Source of the DNA: Paraglaciecola marina
GTDB lineage: Bacteria; Pseudomonadota; Gammaproteobacteria; Enterobacterales; Alteromonadaceae
Assembly: GCF_004360155.1 (NCBI RefSeq)
Contig: NZ_SAIS01000001.1
Location: 681,055-745,054, forward strand
Reading direction: 5' to 3'
DNA length: 64,000 nucleotides
Position 1 is the stretch's first letter. Every line of letters starts with the position of its first letter. Of this stretch, positions 1 to 10,486 are shown in pieces. The notes below the pieces were generated by a model. It was not told the DNA's origin. It saw only the letters and a program-made list of their open reading frames with translations, and did not search any database. Position numbers and translations under genes: made by a program.

Positions 1-412
1 GTCCTTCTCCAGGTGCAACCAATAGAGCGAAGCCTACTGCTAAACTGATGGCAATCGCTGTGGTGCCTATGTAAAGTAAAATAGATTTACCACCTAAACG
101 ACCTAGTTTGGAGGGATCAGATAAACTTGATGTACCGCAAACTAATGATACAAATACCAGAGGTACAACAAGCATTTTTAAGCTGGCAATAAAAATTGAA
201 CCAATTACGTTAAATATACCGTCGACTAAAAGTGCATACGTAGAAACCTGTATCCCCAATACACTAAACGAAAAATCTCCGCTATCATCAAATAACCGAT
301 TTAGTAATGCTCCGATAACTATTCCGGCGATCATGCCGATAAAGATACGAGCGGTAAGACCCATTTTGGGCTTTGCTGATTTTGGTGGTGATACATGATT
401 AGATTTGGTCAT
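1..412 (-). CDS. Dicarboxylate/amino acid:cation symporter, N-terminal part (runs off window)
   Basis: This partial gene reads leftward off the window edge; about 137 codons are visible. The protein begins MTKSNHVSPPKSAKPKMG. Hydrophobic stretches around residues 20-40 and 70-95 then match the N-terminus of the DAACS/DctA-GltP family (sodium- or proton-coupled uptake of C4-dicarboxylates, glutamate or aspartate across the inner membrane). Typical family segments are LKMLVVPLVFVSLVCG and LGRLGGKSILLY. The ATG at 412 is the only sensible start, because the next upstream codons lack similarity. The gene is divergent from the lipoprotein at 603. The substrate cannot be named because the C-terminal binding site lies outside the window. 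Confidence 0.85.
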   Translation of the reverse strand, partial: MTKSNHVSPPKSAKPKMGLTARIFIGMIAGIVIGALLNRLFDDSGDFSFSVLGIQVSTYALLVDGIFNVIGSIFIASLKMLVVPLVFVSLVCGTSSLSDPSKLGRLGGKSILLYIGTTAIAISLAVGFALLVAPGEG

Positions 413-602
413 GAAAATCCTAAGCTTTTGTTTTTGTTAGTTGACGCTGTGATTAAATGTTTGCGATAAACCTTAATACACGAGCCATTTAATTAGCTTT
501 AGTAAAGTAATCAACAATAGATTACCAAGTTTGTTCGCTAAGCTGAATAGTTAAAGTACATCTGTAACAAACTCAAACCTTATAATTGGATAGGAAAGGT
601 AT

Positions 603-2786
603 ATGATTTTACGTTTTAAAACTCTTTTTGGTGTTTTGGCTTTGGTAAGTCTTTTTTCATGTGGGGGAGGGGGAAGCATTTCCAGAGATGATGATGACAC
701 CACTACAGATACTGATACAGATGTCTCAGTGACAACCACAATAGAGTTAACATTAACAGATGCTAATGGAGATGTTTCATCGGAATTAGCAGAAGGTACT
801 CCATTAACTTTAACCGCACTTGTGTATGACTCTAACGGTGACCCAGTAACCGATAGTTTAATTACTTACTCCTTTCAACCTGAAGGGCTAGCAGAATTTG
901 GTAATGATGCGGGTACGGCTTCTACCAACAGCAATGGTGTAGCTACAATAGAAATTTTAGTAGGCGCGAGTTCTGGGGCAGGACTGATAACCGCGCTACT
1001 TGATTCTGGTGAAACAGAAACAACTACTTACAATTCAACCGGTACTACACAAGTTAGTGAACAACCTGCATCATTAGACTTATATGCCAGTGCTATCCAA
1101 CTCGCATCAAGTGGTACAGATGAAATAGAATTAATTGCTTTAGTTAAAGATGCAAATAATGTGTTGCTTGAAGGTATAGATGTAACTTTTTCGGCAGATT
1201 CAGGTGCCAGTTTACAAATAACACAAGGTACAACTGAAGCAGACGGAACAGCAAGAGCAACTTTAACCACCCAAAATAACCAAGAAAATCGCACTATTGT
1301 CGTTTCAGCACAGTCCTCAGTGTTCTCTGAATCAATTGATATAGATGTTGTCGGTACAGAGGTGAATGTTGATGCCGCGTCATCTGCTATTATCGATGCA
1401 CCAGTCACAGTTACCATTAGTTTGGTAGACTCAGATGGGAATGGTATTGAAAATGAACCCGTTACAGTTAGTACAATAAATGGAGTGGTAAGTGCTACGT
1501 CCGTAACCACAAACACGAGTGGACAAGCCTCTGTCCAATATTCTGGTAGTGTTTCAGGTACAGATACAGTCACCGCCACAGCACTTAATGCTGAAGGTAG
1601 CTTTGATATTGTTATCCAAGAGGATGACTTCTCTTTTACCGCGTTACCAGCGCGTGAGGTAACGCTAAATGAACAGGTTACTCTTACCCTTACGTGGCTT
1701 AAAGATAGTGAAGCTTTTGCAGGGGGCACTGTATCTTTTACGACCTCCCGAGGTAACATAATAGCGTCGGATTCAATTACGGATGCAAACGGCCAAGTCA
1801 CCGTAACCCTTGGTTCAGATAATGCAGGTTTTGCCTCTTTGTCAGCCACTGGTGTTGACGATGATGGTAATCAAGTAAGTGCATCAACTGAAGTTGAATT
1901 TATTGCAGCCGAAGCCAATAGTATTATTGTTGATGCGTCTCCTGACTCAGTGGGTCCAGATGGTGAAACCAGTACCATCACTGCAGTGGTTCGAGACGAA
2001 GAAGGTAACCTAGTAAAAGGTAAAATAGTTAACTTTTTGGTAGACGATGTTAGTGGTGGCAATATTTCTGTGAATCAAGCAACTACTGATAGCAGCGGCA
2101 TCGCAACCACAGTTTATACATCAAATGCCGTGAGCACCTTTGAAGCTGTGAAAGTTTACGCTACCGTTGATGGATCATCTCCAGAGGTGTCTGAATTTGT
2201 AAGTTTAACTGTTGGTAACCGTGCATTTGATATCTCTATTGGTACTGGCAGATTGATTGAGATCCCTACTGATTCTTCATATTCAAAAGAGTTTTCAATT
2301 TTTGTAACGGACCCCAATTCAAATCCAGTTGAAAACGTAGACTTATCTTTTTCTGCCACTCCACAGTCTTTTTCTTCTGGGGGTGTTTACCGAAAAGGCT
2401 ATTGGGAATTTGATGAAGATCAAGATGTTTGGTATTCAATTGTCACTGCTACCTGCGATAACGAGGACATAAATGGTAACGGCTTGTTAGATGAAGGAGA
2501 AGATGAGAATGGTGATGAACAGTTAACACCGGGTAATGTTGCTTCAATTCCAGCAACGGGTTTAACCGACGAAAATGGTCAAATGTTAATTGATGTGAGT
2601 TATGCTAAACAGTTTGGTGCATGGGTAGATATAACCATTGCCGTCAATGGCGAATCTGCGGGTAGTGAAGCATCAGAAACCCAAAACTTTAGTTTAACTG
2701 TTGCGTCTTCTGACCTAACAGATGAAACATCACCTCCCCCTAATAGCCCTTATGGAACAGGTGTTAATTGTAATGATGTTAATTAA
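603..2786 (+). CDS. Ig-like (Big_1/invasin-type) repeat lipoprotein
   Basis: A 727-residue predicted surface lipoprotein. The N-terminus is a lipoprotein signal with lipobox LFSC (Cys20), followed by a glycine run and an acidic/threonine linker. The rest is a chain of roughly 90-100-residue immunoglobulin-like domains, each with the Big_1 signature (LTLTALVYDSNGDPV-like start, then a 'G.A...' turn before the next strand). Near the C-terminus (about residues 610-650) is an acidic DEDQD/DEGEDENGDE segment that could bind calcium. AGGAAAGG lies just upstream of the ATG. Such proteins usually act in adhesion or as surface spacers, but nothing here identifies the partner. The gene stands alone, facing astB across a shared terminator. 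Confidence 0.75.
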   Translation: MILRFKTLFGVLALVSLFSCGGGGSISRDDDDTTTDTDTDVSVTTTIELTLTDANGDVSSELAEGTPLTLTALVYDSNGDPVTDSLITYSFQPEGLAEFGNDAGTASTNSNGVATIEILVGASSGAGLITALLDSGETETTTYNSTGTTQVSEQPASLDLYASAIQLASSGTDEIELIALVKDANNVLLEGIDVTFSADSGASLQITQGTTEADGTARATLTTQNNQENRTIVVSAQSSVFSESIDIDVVGTEVNVDAASSAIIDAPVTVTISLVDSDGNGIENEPVTVSTINGVVSATSVTTNTSGQASVQYSGSVSGTDTVTATALNAEGSFDIVIQEDDFSFTALPAREVTLNEQVTLTLTWLKDSEAFAGGTVSFTTSRGNIIASDSITDANGQVTVTLGSDNAGFASLSATGVDDDGNQVSASTEVEFIAAEANSIIVDASPDSVGPDGETSTITAVVRDEEGNLVKGKIVNFLVDDVSGGNISVNQATTDSSGIATTVYTSNAVSTFEAVKVYATVDGSSPEVSEFVSLTVGNRAFDISIGTGRLIEIPTDSSYSKEFSIFVTDPNSNPVENVDLSFSATPQSFSSGGVYRKGYWEFDEDQDVWYSIVTATCDNEDINGNGLLDEGEDENGDEQLTPGNVASIPATGLTDENGQMLIDVSYAKQFGAWVDITIAVNGESAGSEASETQNFSLTVASSDLTDETSPPPNSPYGTGVNCNDVN

Positions 2787-2816
2787 ACTAAATTAATCAT
2801 TATTTAAAAAGTAAAC

Positions 2817-2850
2817 AATAAAGCTCGGTTAATCCGAGCTTTATTGTTTT
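2817..2850. terminator. Bidirectional rho-independent terminator
   Basis: A perfect 12-bp stem (AATAAAGCTCGG paired with CCGAGCTTTATT) with a 5-base loop TTAAT, followed by GTTTT. It sits between the convergent lipoprotein gene and astB, so it can serve both strands. Confidence 0.85.
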
Positions 2851-2862
2851 AAATTTATAAGT

Positions 2863-4203
2863 CTAATCCTGCTGAAACGGGTATACGGAACCTAGTTTTA
2901 ATAATTGAGTAAGTTCATCCAAAGCCGTTCTGGACTCGATTAATAATTGCGGGTCGGCTAAATCTGCCACATTTAAGGTATCTCTATAGTGATTATCTAC
3001 CCAAGTATTTAAACGTTCGAATTGGGCATCATTCATCAAAGTATGTTGATTTAGGGCCTGGTGTTCTTCAGCAGTCATTGCTACTCGCAAGCGTAAGCAA
3101 GCTGGTCCACCACCGTTACGCATACTTTCTTTAACATCAAAGTAATGAACATGTTTTATAGGGGTGTGTTGTGCCGCTATATTTGATAAATACTTGTAAA
3201 CATTAGGGTTTTCTTGGCAATTTGTGGGAGCAATAATGGCCATTTCACCATTAGCCAAAGTAATAATTTGGGTATTGAATAAGTAACTTCTAATGGCATC
3301 TTCAACATTTACTTCATCTGTTTTAACACATAGTAAGTGTAATTCGTTGTGACCAAATTTTCGTTTGATTTCATCCATAGCTGAGGCAGAGTCAAGAAAT
3401 GCTTGTTCATGATAAAAAAGCACATTTTGATTGCCTACTGCAATGACATCATTATGAAATACACCTTGATCAATTACGTCAGGGTTCTGTTGAATATAAA
3501 CCACGTTTTTATCTGATAAACCATGTAACCTCGCCACAGCTTGACTTGCTTCTAGCGTTTGTCTTGCTGGGAATTTGGTGGGGGCTGGCTTGCTATGATC
3601 AAATGCGTGACGGCCATATACAAACAGTTCAACTCCAGCCTCACCATACTCAGAACATAAACGGGTATGGTTTGCAGCGCCTTCATCACCAAAATGCTCA
3701 TTGTCTGGTAAGTGAGTATGATGACTAAAATAATGGCTATCGTTAAATGTCGCCTTTAATATATTTCCTGTGACTTGGGGCTCTAAAGACCTGTGATATT
3801 TATTGGTTAAGTTTGCTGGTGTGAAGTGTACTTTTCCATCTTCGGTATCGGCACTAGGAGACACTGTAGCTGCATTGGCGGTCCACATACTTGAAGCTGA
3901 GCAGCAGGCTTGAAAAATAGCCGGAGCTTGTTTGGCAGCAGACGCTAAAACGTTTGCATCGCTGCCAGAGAAGCCCAAGCGGCGTAGAGACATTACATCA
4001 GGGCGCTCCTGAGGGGCGAGGACACCTTGAACCATACCTAGGTCGGCTAGGGCCTTCATTTTACGTAACCCCTGCTTAGCGGCTTGTTTAGGGCTGCTAG
4101 AAGCACTAGCATTACTTAAGGATGCGACGTTCCCAACAGATAAACCAGCATAATTGTGAGTTGGGCCGACTAGACCATCAAAATTGGCTTCAAATTGCTT
4201 CAT
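2863..4203 (-). CDS. astB: N-succinylarginine dihydrolase AstB
   Basis: A 446-residue cytoplasmic enzyme of the arginine succinyltransferase pathway. It converts N2-succinylarginine to N2-succinylornithine, CO2 and two ammonia. The length matches the family (about 440-447). The N-terminus [18 protein letters not shown] is diagnostic. The predicted catalytic cysteine is Cys369 in the block [11 protein letters not shown], typical of this guanidine-modifying fold. A GAGAG ribosome-binding sequence precedes the ATG. The other ast genes are not adjacent, so astB appears detached from its usual operon here. It is divergent from topA, with a 289-bp shared upstream region. Confidence 0.97.
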   Translation of the reverse strand: MKQFEANFDGLVGPTHNYAGLSVGNVASLSNASASSSPKQAAKQGLRKMKALADLGMVQGVLAPQERPDVMSLRRLGFSGSDANVLASAAKQAPAIFQACCSASSMWTANAATVSPSADTEDGKVHFTPANLTNKYHRSLEPQVTGNILKATFNDSHYFSHHTHLPDNEHFGDEGAANHTRLCSEYGEAGVELFVYGRHAFDHSKPAPTKFPARQTLEASQAVARLHGLSDKNVVYIQQNPDVIDQGVFHNDVIAVGNQNVLFYHEQAFLDSASAMDEIKRKFGHNELHLLCVKTDEVNVEDAIRSYLFNTQIITLANGEMAIIAPTNCQENPNVYKYLSNIAAQHTPIKHVHYFDVKESMRNGGGPACLRLRVAMTAEEHQALNQHTLMNDAQFERLNTWVDNHYRDTLNVADLADPQLLIESRTALDELTQLLKLGSVYPFQQD

Positions 4204-4492
4204 AAATATCTCTCATCAGGCAGGGTGCCTTAGTAATTAGGTACAGTTTTTAGTTAACTTATTGGCTTTTGCGGGGCATTATACTGCTTTTGTTTGCCCT
4301 GCCAATCCATGCGATTAAAAAGTAAACAGTATTCTTGTGTTTGTAAAAGGCATAAATAAATAAGTATGAAGAAGAACTTGTTTTCTATTCATTTTGTCGA
4401 TATATGTTAAAAAGCATTTTAAAGAGGCAGGGACTAGCTTTAGACCCTCTTATTATTAAAAACCTATAAAAATCAAAGGTTAAAATCAATTT

Positions 4493-7135
4493 ATGGCAAA
4501 ATCATTGGTCATTGTCGAATCACCGGCAAAGGCAAAAACAATTAATAAATATCTCGGCAAAAATTTTATTGTTAAATCTAGTGTCGGACACGTTAGGGAT
4601 CTTCCTCATAAGGCTGTTGGGAAAGTTGCGCCTAAAAAACCAGCAAAAGAATTAAAACTATTATCAGAAAAGAAACGTGAAAATTACCTTAGAGATTACG
4701 AATACAAGAAGCTTGTAGATCGCATGGGTATCGATCCAAAACATGACTGGAAAGCTCATTACGATGTACTAGAGGGCAAAGAGAAAGTTGTAAACGAATT
4801 AAAAAAATTAGCCAAGAACGCCGATACTGTTTATCTTGCAACGGATTTGGATAGAGAAGGGGAAGCCATAGCGTGGCACCTTCGTGAACTAATTGATGAG
4901 CCAGGTAAAGAGTTCCAACGGGTTGTGTTTAATGAGATCACTCAAAATGCTATCCAAGAAGCTTTTGCTGCGCCTGGTGAATTAAACATTGAACGTGTAA
5001 ATGCTCAGCAAGCTAGACGTTTCTTGGACCGTGTCGTGGGTTTTATGGTGTCGCCCTTGTTATGGAAGAAGGTCGCTAGGGGACTATCTGCAGGGCGAGT
5101 GCAATCAGTTGCTGTGAGGCTTGTGGTTGAACGAGAAAGAGAAATTAAAGCATTTGTTCCTGAGGAGTTCTGGGATGTGCATGCTGATCTCAATACAGCC
5201 CAAAAAGCCAAGCTGAAAATGCAAGTGGTAAAAGAAAACGGCGCGGCATTTAAACCAACCAACAAAGAGCAAACGGATAAAGCGGTTAAGTTTTTAGAGC
5301 AAGCTGATTATCAAGTTGCAAGCCGCGAATCTAGGCCAACTCAAAGTAAGCCCTCTGCACCGTTTATTACCTCAACTTTACAACAAGCGGCTAGTACTAG
5401 ATTAGGTTTTGGCGTAAAGAAAACCATGATGATGGCGCAGCGTTTGTATGAAGCTGGTCACATTACTTATATGCGAACAGATTCTACCAATTTAAGTAAA
5501 GACGCAGTTGATAGCTGTCGTGATTATATTACAGATAACTTTGGCAATAAGTATTTGCCTGAGAATCCACTTAAATATGGCAGTAAAGAAGGGGCGCAAG
5601 AAGCCCATGAAGCGATTCGTCCTTCAAATGTTCTGGTTAAGTCAGAATCTTTAGGCGATGTTGAGCGAGATGCGCAGCGTTTATATGAACTTATTTGGCG
5701 TCAATTTGTAGCCTGTCAAATGACACCTGCAAAATACGATGCAAGTACCATACGTGTTAAGGCTGGAGAATTTGAATTAACAGCCAAAGGCCGTGTTTTA
5801 AAATTTGATGGTTGGACCAAAGTTCAGAATCCTCAGCGTAAAAAAGGCGATGAAGATTTATTACTGCCAGATGTTAAAGAAGGTGAAAACTTAACGCTTA
5901 ATGGCTTAGATCCAAAACAACATTTTACTAAACCCGTAGCACGATTTAATGAAGCTTCCTTAGTAAAAGAACTAGAGAAACGAGGTATTGGTCGCCCATC
6001 TACTTATGCCAGTATTATTTCAACGATTCAGGACAGAGGTTACGCCAGAATTGAAAATAAACGTTTCTATGCAGAGAAAATGGGTGAAATTGTTAATGAC
6101 AGATTATTGGAGAATTTCGATGATCTTATTAGTTACGACTTTACCGCGAATATGGAGCAACAGCTTGATGAAATTGCTGACGGAAATGCTTCTTGGAAAG
6201 GCGTGTTAAATGAATTTTACGAAGACTTTGAGCAGAAACTTCATATAGCAGAAAAAGCACCTGAAGAAGGTGGGATGCGCTTAAATCAAGCTGTTCCCAC
6301 CGATATAGAATGCCCTAAGTGTGGGCGTCCTATGAATGTACGTACCGCCAGTACAGGGGTGTTTTTAGGATGTTCAGGTTACAACCTGCCGCCTAAAGAG
6401 AGATGTACCGGTACCAGAAACCTTACTTCTGGTGATGAAGTCGTTAAGGTCGATGATGAAGAAGAGTTAGAAACTGAAGCATTACGTTCTAAACGTCGTT
6501 GTAATTTATGTGGTACTGCTATGGATAGTTATCTAGTTGATGAAACTAGAAAACTGCACGTATGTGGTAACACACCAAGCTGTGAAGGCGTTGAGGTTGA
6601 ATCGGGCACCTTTAAAATTAAAGGATATGAAGGTCCAATTATAGAGTGTGATAAATGCCAATCTGACATGGAGCTAAAAAGCGGGCGTTTTGGTAAGTAT
6701 TTTGGGTGTACTAACGAAGAGTGTAAAAATACTCGTAAATTACTCAGAAATGGTGAAGCTGCGCCACCTAAAGAAGACCCAACAGATTTACCTGAATTAC
6801 CTTGTGTTAAATCAGATGCTCATTTTGTACTGCGTGATGGTGCCTCAGGTATCTTTTTGGCGGCCCATAACTTCCCTAAATCTAGAGAAACTCGAGCACC
6901 TCAAGTGGCTGAGTTAGCGCGATTTAGAGACAGAATATCACCTAAGTTTTATTATTTGGCAGATGCGCCAGATAAAGACCCTGATGGTAACCCTACTATT
7001 GTTCGATACAGTCGTAAAACGAAGCAACAATATGTGATGTCTGAAAATGAAGAAGGCAAAGCTACTGGCTGGTCTGCTTGGTGTACCGACGGAAAATGGC
7101 AAGTAGAAGATAAACGTAAGAAACCTAAAAAGTAA
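4493..7135 (+). CDS. topA: DNA topoisomerase I
   Basis: An 880-residue type IA topoisomerase that relaxes negative supercoils. The Toprim domain starts at residue 1 ([19 protein letters not shown]) with acidic metal ligands in [13 protein letters not shown] (about residue 118). The active-site tyrosine is predicted as Tyr326 in ITYMRTDS. The C-terminal third carries tetracysteine zinc ribbons (CPKCGRPM..., CNLCGTAM..., CDKCQSDM...) and a further domain ending in a basic tail DKRKKPKK. Length and order match E. coli TopA (865 residues). The ribosome-binding site is weak, with AAGG rather far upstream, but no better in-frame start exists. Confidence 0.98.
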   Translation: MAKSLVIVESPAKAKTINKYLGKNFIVKSSVGHVRDLPHKAVGKVAPKKPAKELKLLSEKKRENYLRDYEYKKLVDRMGIDPKHDWKAHYDVLEGKEKVVNELKKLAKNADTVYLATDLDREGEAIAWHLRELIDEPGKEFQRVVFNEITQNAIQEAFAAPGELNIERVNAQQARRFLDRVVGFMVSPLLWKKVARGLSAGRVQSVAVRLVVEREREIKAFVPEEFWDVHADLNTAQKAKLKMQVVKENGAAFKPTNKEQTDKAVKFLEQADYQVASRESRPTQSKPSAPFITSTLQQAASTRLGFGVKKTMMMAQRLYEAGHITYMRTDSTNLSKDAVDSCRDYITDNFGNKYLPENPLKYGSKEGAQEAHEAIRPSNVLVKSESLGDVERDAQRLYELIWRQFVACQMTPAKYDASTIRVKAGEFELTAKGRVLKFDGWTKVQNPQRKKGDEDLLLPDVKEGENLTLNGLDPKQHFTKPVARFNEASLVKELEKRGIGRPSTYASIISTIQDRGYARIENKRFYAEKMGEIVNDRLLENFDDLISYDFTANMEQQLDEIADGNASWKGVLNEFYEDFEQKLHIAEKAPEEGGMRLNQAVPTDIECPKCGRPMNVRTASTGVFLGCSGYNLPPKERCTGTRNLTSGDEVVKVDDEEELETEALRSKRRCNLCGTAMDSYLVDETRKLHVCGNTPSCEGVEVESGTFKIKGYEGPIIECDKCQSDMELKSGRFGKYFGCTNEECKNTRKLLRNGEAAPPKEDPTDLPELPCVKSDAHFVLRDGASGIFLAAHNFPKSRETRAPQVAELARFRDRISPKFYYLADAPDKDPDGNPTIVRYSRKTKQQYVMSENEEGKATGWSAWCTDGKWQVEDKRKKPKK

Positions 7136-7159
7136 GCTTGGTTTTCTGCGATAAACAAC

Positions 7160-7191
7160 ATGGCAGTACCCTAGGGGGCTGTCATATTTTT
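7160..7191 (+). terminator. Rho-independent terminator after topA
   Basis: A stem formed by ATGGCAG..CCC and GGG..CTGTCAT (one G-U pair, a small internal bulge) with a short TAG loop, followed by ATTTTTA. It lies 24 bp after the topA stop and just before the DUF2058 gene. Confidence 0.65.
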
Positions 7192-7219
7192 ATAACTTTG
7201 TTAATAATGGCAATTAGAT

Positions 7220-7789
7220 ATGGCCCTATCTCTTCAAGAACAATTACTCAAGGCTGGTTTAGCTGACAAGAAAAAAGCAAAACAGGTTCGACAACAAAAA
7301 CACAAACAAGCTATTGCTAAAAAGAATAACAAACAAATAGTAGAAACTAACGAAGCCAAACTATTGGCTGAAAAGTTAATTGAAGCCAAAAAAGCAAAAG
7401 ACCGCGAGCTTAATCAAAAGGCCAAACAAGAGGCCGATAAAAAAGCCGTGGTTGCGCAAATAAAACAATTAATAGAGGTGAACAAACAACCTAAGTTTGC
7501 CGGTAAAAGTGGTGAAGATTTAGTTTGTAATTTTACTGATGGCACTTTGATAAAGCGTATGTATGTTAGTCATGCCACGCACAAACAAATCACTCAAGGT
7601 AAGCTTGCCATAGTTAAGCTAAACGATGGTTACGAACTTGTGCCTATGCCCGTCGCTAATAAAATAGCAGAGCGAGATGAAAAAGTAGTGGTATACCGAG
7701 CTGATATTATCAGTGAGCAAGATCAGCAAGAAAGTGAAAATGATGATTGGTATGCGGATTATGAAATTCCAGATGATTTAAATTGGTAA
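7220..7789 (+). CDS. DUF2058 (YaiL-type) protein
   Basis: A 189-residue, strongly charged cytoplasmic protein. Residues 1-85 are a lysine/glutamine-rich helix (SLQEQLLKAGLADKKKAKQ). It is followed by a compact C-terminal domain with YVSHATHKQITQGKLAIVKL and an acidic end. This matches the DUF2058 family, sometimes labelled nucleoprotein/polynucleotide-associated enzyme. The molecular function is unknown. The gene follows topA in the same direction, but a terminator separates them. No clear ribosome-binding sequence is visible; the ATG at 7220 gives the family's usual N-terminus. Confidence 0.85.
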   Translation: MALSLQEQLLKAGLADKKKAKQVRQQKHKQAIAKKNNKQIVETNEAKLLAEKLIEAKKAKDRELNQKAKQEADKKAVVAQIKQLIEVNKQPKFAGKSGEDLVCNFTDGTLIKRMYVSHATHKQITQGKLAIVKLNDGYELVPMPVANKIAERDEKVVVYRADIISEQDQQESENDDWYADYEIPDDLNW

Positions 7790-7890
7790 TTAAGCCTTCT
7801 ATTATCTTGTTTATGAAGATGTTTGTATTACAGTGAAGTATCAAGAATGACTTAGTTTAAGTGATTCTTTCAATGCTAGGGTAGCAATGG

Positions 7891-8580
7891 ATGTTGATTA
7901 AACGGCTTTTTATTATTTCATTAGTTTATTGTACTTTGTCGAGTACTTTTGTTTACGCTAACAGTAAAGGCAGAATAGTGTTTTCTGCTCCCATTGAAAA
8001 TAATAGTGCTAGGGTTGTTTGTGAGGATAAATTAATCCGTGCTTTTAACCAAATAGGTTATAAATTTGAAGTGAGATTAATGCCGGCTGAACGTGCCTTA
8101 TTGATGTCGAACAATGGTACAACAAACGGAGAAGTTGCCCGAATAGGAGGGCTTGATAAAATCTATCCCAACTTGATTCAAGTCAACGAGTCTTGTTATA
8201 GCCACCAGATTTATTTTTATGTTAAGTCAGGCAAAGAGTTCACTGTAGATGGGTGGGGGAGCATACCTGTTGATTACCTATTGGGTTATCGTAAAGGTAT
8301 GAAATATATCGAACTTGCTGCTGAAAAATACCCGTTTAAATTGTATTCAATGGATAATTTAGATCAATCTTTGCAAATGTTAGTGTTTGATAGAATTGAC
8401 TTACTAGTGGGGTCTACTAGTCTTTTTAAAGCCTTAAGTAAAAAAGCCGATATAAGCGAGGTTGTAAGGTTAGAGCCTGCCGTTGAGAAGCATATGTTTT
8501 ATCCTTACATACATAAAAAACATACACACTTGCTCCCTGAATTAACTGCTAAGTTGGCCGAAATTAATAGCCATAAGTAA
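7891..8580 (+). CDS. Periplasmic solute-binding protein family 3-like
   Basis: A 229-residue exported protein with a signal peptide (residues 1-23, hydrophobic core then VYANS). It is followed by a small bilobal-binding-protein-like fold of the SBP_bac_3 type: an early strand RIVFSAPIEN, the recurrent LMPAERALLM segment, and a hinge region near GYRKGMKYIELA. There is no permease or ATPase nearby, as is common for this orphan subgroup in Alteromonadales. A role as a sensor or unlinked binding protein cannot be decided. AGGG nine bases upstream supports the ATG at 7891. Confidence 0.65.
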   Translation: MLIKRLFIISLVYCTLSSTFVYANSKGRIVFSAPIENNSARVVCEDKLIRAFNQIGYKFEVRLMPAERALLMSNNGTTNGEVARIGGLDKIYPNLIQVNESCYSHQIYFYVKSGKEFTVDGWGSIPVDYLLGYRKGMKYIELAAEKYPFKLYSMDNLDQSLQMLVFDRIDLLVGSTSLFKALSKKADISEVVRLEPAVEKHMFYPYIHKKHTHLLPELTAKLAEINSHK

Positions 8581-8607
8581 GTATTTAATATGATGAAGGT
8601 TTTCGCT

Positions 8608-8640
8608 TTAGATAACCCGATTTCTTATCAGGTTATCTAA
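8608..8640. terminator. Convergent-gene stem-loop terminator
   Basis: A perfect 10-bp stem TTAGATAACC / GGTTATCTAA with a 13-base loop, between the convergent binding-protein and antiporter genes. An AT-rich tract (AAAATTTTATTATTTTT) follows on the plus strand. Confidence 0.6.
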
Positions 8641-8652
8641 CCTAAAATTTTA

Positions 8653-10440
8653 TTATTTTTCTGCCTTTATTAGGCTGACAATTTTCCAATCTGGTTTAAC
8701 TTTTACTTTCTGAAGTGATGTATATATGTGTACGCGGCCCTTAGGCTCTATGGCACATAAAAGCACTAAACGACTCCCATATTCTTGTTCATAGTCTTCA
8801 TAGGTAAACTCTTCTGAAATTTTAGTGGTTTTAATAACGCCACCCTTGGCAACATAGCCAGCTAACTTGCTGTAATTTACATCCTCTGAAAACAACACTA
8901 ACTTTTTAGCATAGGACTCTGAAAGTTGATGGCTAGCGAGTTTTTTTGATTCATTATTACTTAAGCTGATTGCTGATCCCTTACCAATTAAATGTTCAAA
9001 ATGATAGGTTATTAATGGGTTGAGCTGCTTGTAAGGGGATATGACTAATACCTTACCAAAGATAGATAAGTCTAAGGTTCTAGAGGCGTGATCAGACATA
9101 GGGTTGCCAAAATAGGTGGGAATGCCTTCCATGCGCGCATTGCTTATAGATTCCCAGTTTGTATCGGCTATGCTAACCCTAACATCGAGTTTGATTAATT
9201 CTTTAGCAAACATTCTAGCGAATAAACCACCCCCAAAGATTAGAAAGCCATGTGGTGCAGGGGCCCTTTGTCCAAGCAATTTCGCTACTCTCACTGAAGT
9301 CAGGCTTTGTAATACAACGGTTGCAATAATGACTAAAAATACCATTGGCACTAACAAGTCCACTTGGGCGTAATTTAAAGCTTCCAGTTTCAATGCAAAT
9401 AGAGCTGATACCGCAGCTGCTACTATTCCTCTTGGGGCGATCCAACTTAGTAGTGCTAACTCTCGCCATGTAAACTTGCTACCAATAGAAGAGATAAAAA
9501 CAGAAATCGGCCTAGCGACAAACATTATGGCTAAAAGAACAATCACAGACTCCCAACCCAAGTTAAGTATGCTGCCAAGCTCAATCCTTGATGCAAGAAG
9601 AATAAACAAACCTGAAATTAATAATACGCTCAGGGTTTCTTTAAACTCTAAAATACTTTCAACTTCAACCCGTTTCATATTGGCTAACCACATTCCCATA
9701 ATGGTGACAGTTAACAGACCTGACTCATGTGCAATGAGATTAGAACCTTCAAATACTCCTAACATTAAGGTGAGTACGGCAGTATTCACTAAGTAGTGTG
9801 GGACTAGGTTATTTCGTAATACTAACCCCATTAGGTAACCTGACAAAACCCCAAAGACTGTACCTACACCTATGGTTTTTGCAAAAGCAAAGAGGGTATG
9901 GGTCAAAGCATCTTGGGTGGATACTATGTATTCAAATACTAATACCGCTAACAAAGCACCAATAGGGTCGATAATAATGCCTTCCCATCTCAATATATTG
10001 GATATTTTAGAGCTGGGTCTAACTGTACGTAACATAGGAACTATCACAGTAGGCCCGGTTACTGTAACAATTGCGCCAAATAAGAACGCCATTTCCCAAG
10101 ACATACTAAGGGCATAATGGGCAACTGGGGCGGCGACTACCCAGGTAATTAACGCGCCTACTGTACATAAATTTCGTACCATGGAGCCATGACCACTTAA
10201 ATCGTTAACTCTAAGGGTTAATGAGCCTTCAAATAAAATAATTGCCACGGATAAAGAGACAATAGGAAATAACAAGTCACCCAGTAAAAGGTCGGCATCT
10301 AGAAGGCCCAATACCGGGCCCACAGTAATACCTACAATCAATAAAGGTAAAATAGCGGGTAATTTTATTTTATAGGCAAAAAATTGGCAGGCTATGGATA
10401 TAAGTCCCACTGCGACTAATGAAATGATAGGATCGCTCAA
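8653..10440 (-). CDS. CPA1-type Na+(K+)/H+ antiporter with C-terminal Rossmann-like domain
   Basis: A 595-residue inner-membrane cation:proton antiporter. About twelve hydrophobic helices fill residues 1-390, with the family blocks ILFEGSLTLRV, VTGPTVIVPML and WEGIIIDPIGA (the conserved Asp of the ion-binding site). Residues 400-595 are cytoplasmic and begin with FLIFGGGLFARMFAKEL, a TrkA-N-like nucleotide fold, suggesting gating by a ligand. It most resembles NhaP-type proteins. Ion specificity is not readable. It is transcribed alone, with 46 bp to the next gene start upstream on the same strand side. Confidence 0.88.
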   Translation of the reverse strand: MSDPIISLVAVGLISIACQFFAYKIKLPAILPLLIVGITVGPVLGLLDADLLLGDLLFPIVSLSVAIILFEGSLTLRVNDLSGHGSMVRNLCTVGALITWVVAAPVAHYALSMSWEMAFLFGAIVTVTGPTVIVPMLRTVRPSSKISNILRWEGIIIDPIGALLAVLVFEYIVSTQDALTHTLFAFAKTIGVGTVFGVLSGYLMGLVLRNNLVPHYLVNTAVLTLMLGVFEGSNLIAHESGLLTVTIMGMWLANMKRVEVESILEFKETLSVLLISGLFILLASRIELGSILNLGWESVIVLLAIMFVARPISVFISSIGSKFTWRELALLSWIAPRGIVAAAVSALFALKLEALNYAQVDLLVPMVFLVIIATVVLQSLTSVRVAKLLGQRAPAPHGFLIFGGGLFARMFAKELIKLDVRVSIADTNWESISNARMEGIPTYFGNPMSDHASRTLDLSIFGKVLVISPYKQLNPLITYHFEHLIGKGSAISLSNNESKKLASHQLSESYAKKLVLFSEDVNYSKLAGYVAKGGVIKTTKISEEFTYEDYEQEYGSRLVLLCAIEPKGRVHIYTSLQKVKVKPDWKIVSLIKAEK

Positions 10441-10486
10441 ACTAAGTCCTCAATTAAAATAGTTAGACGCTCAACTTTGGCGTCAG

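Noticed and set aside
108..398. Open frame on the plus strand, 96 codons
   Set aside because: It is antisense to the symporter gene, whose protein matches a known family; the plus-strand frame has no recognisable features.
1028..1849. 273-codon minus-strand frame
   Set aside because: It lies antisense within the Ig-like lipoprotein gene; its composition is the mirror of Thr/Ser-rich repeats and it has no ribosome-binding site.
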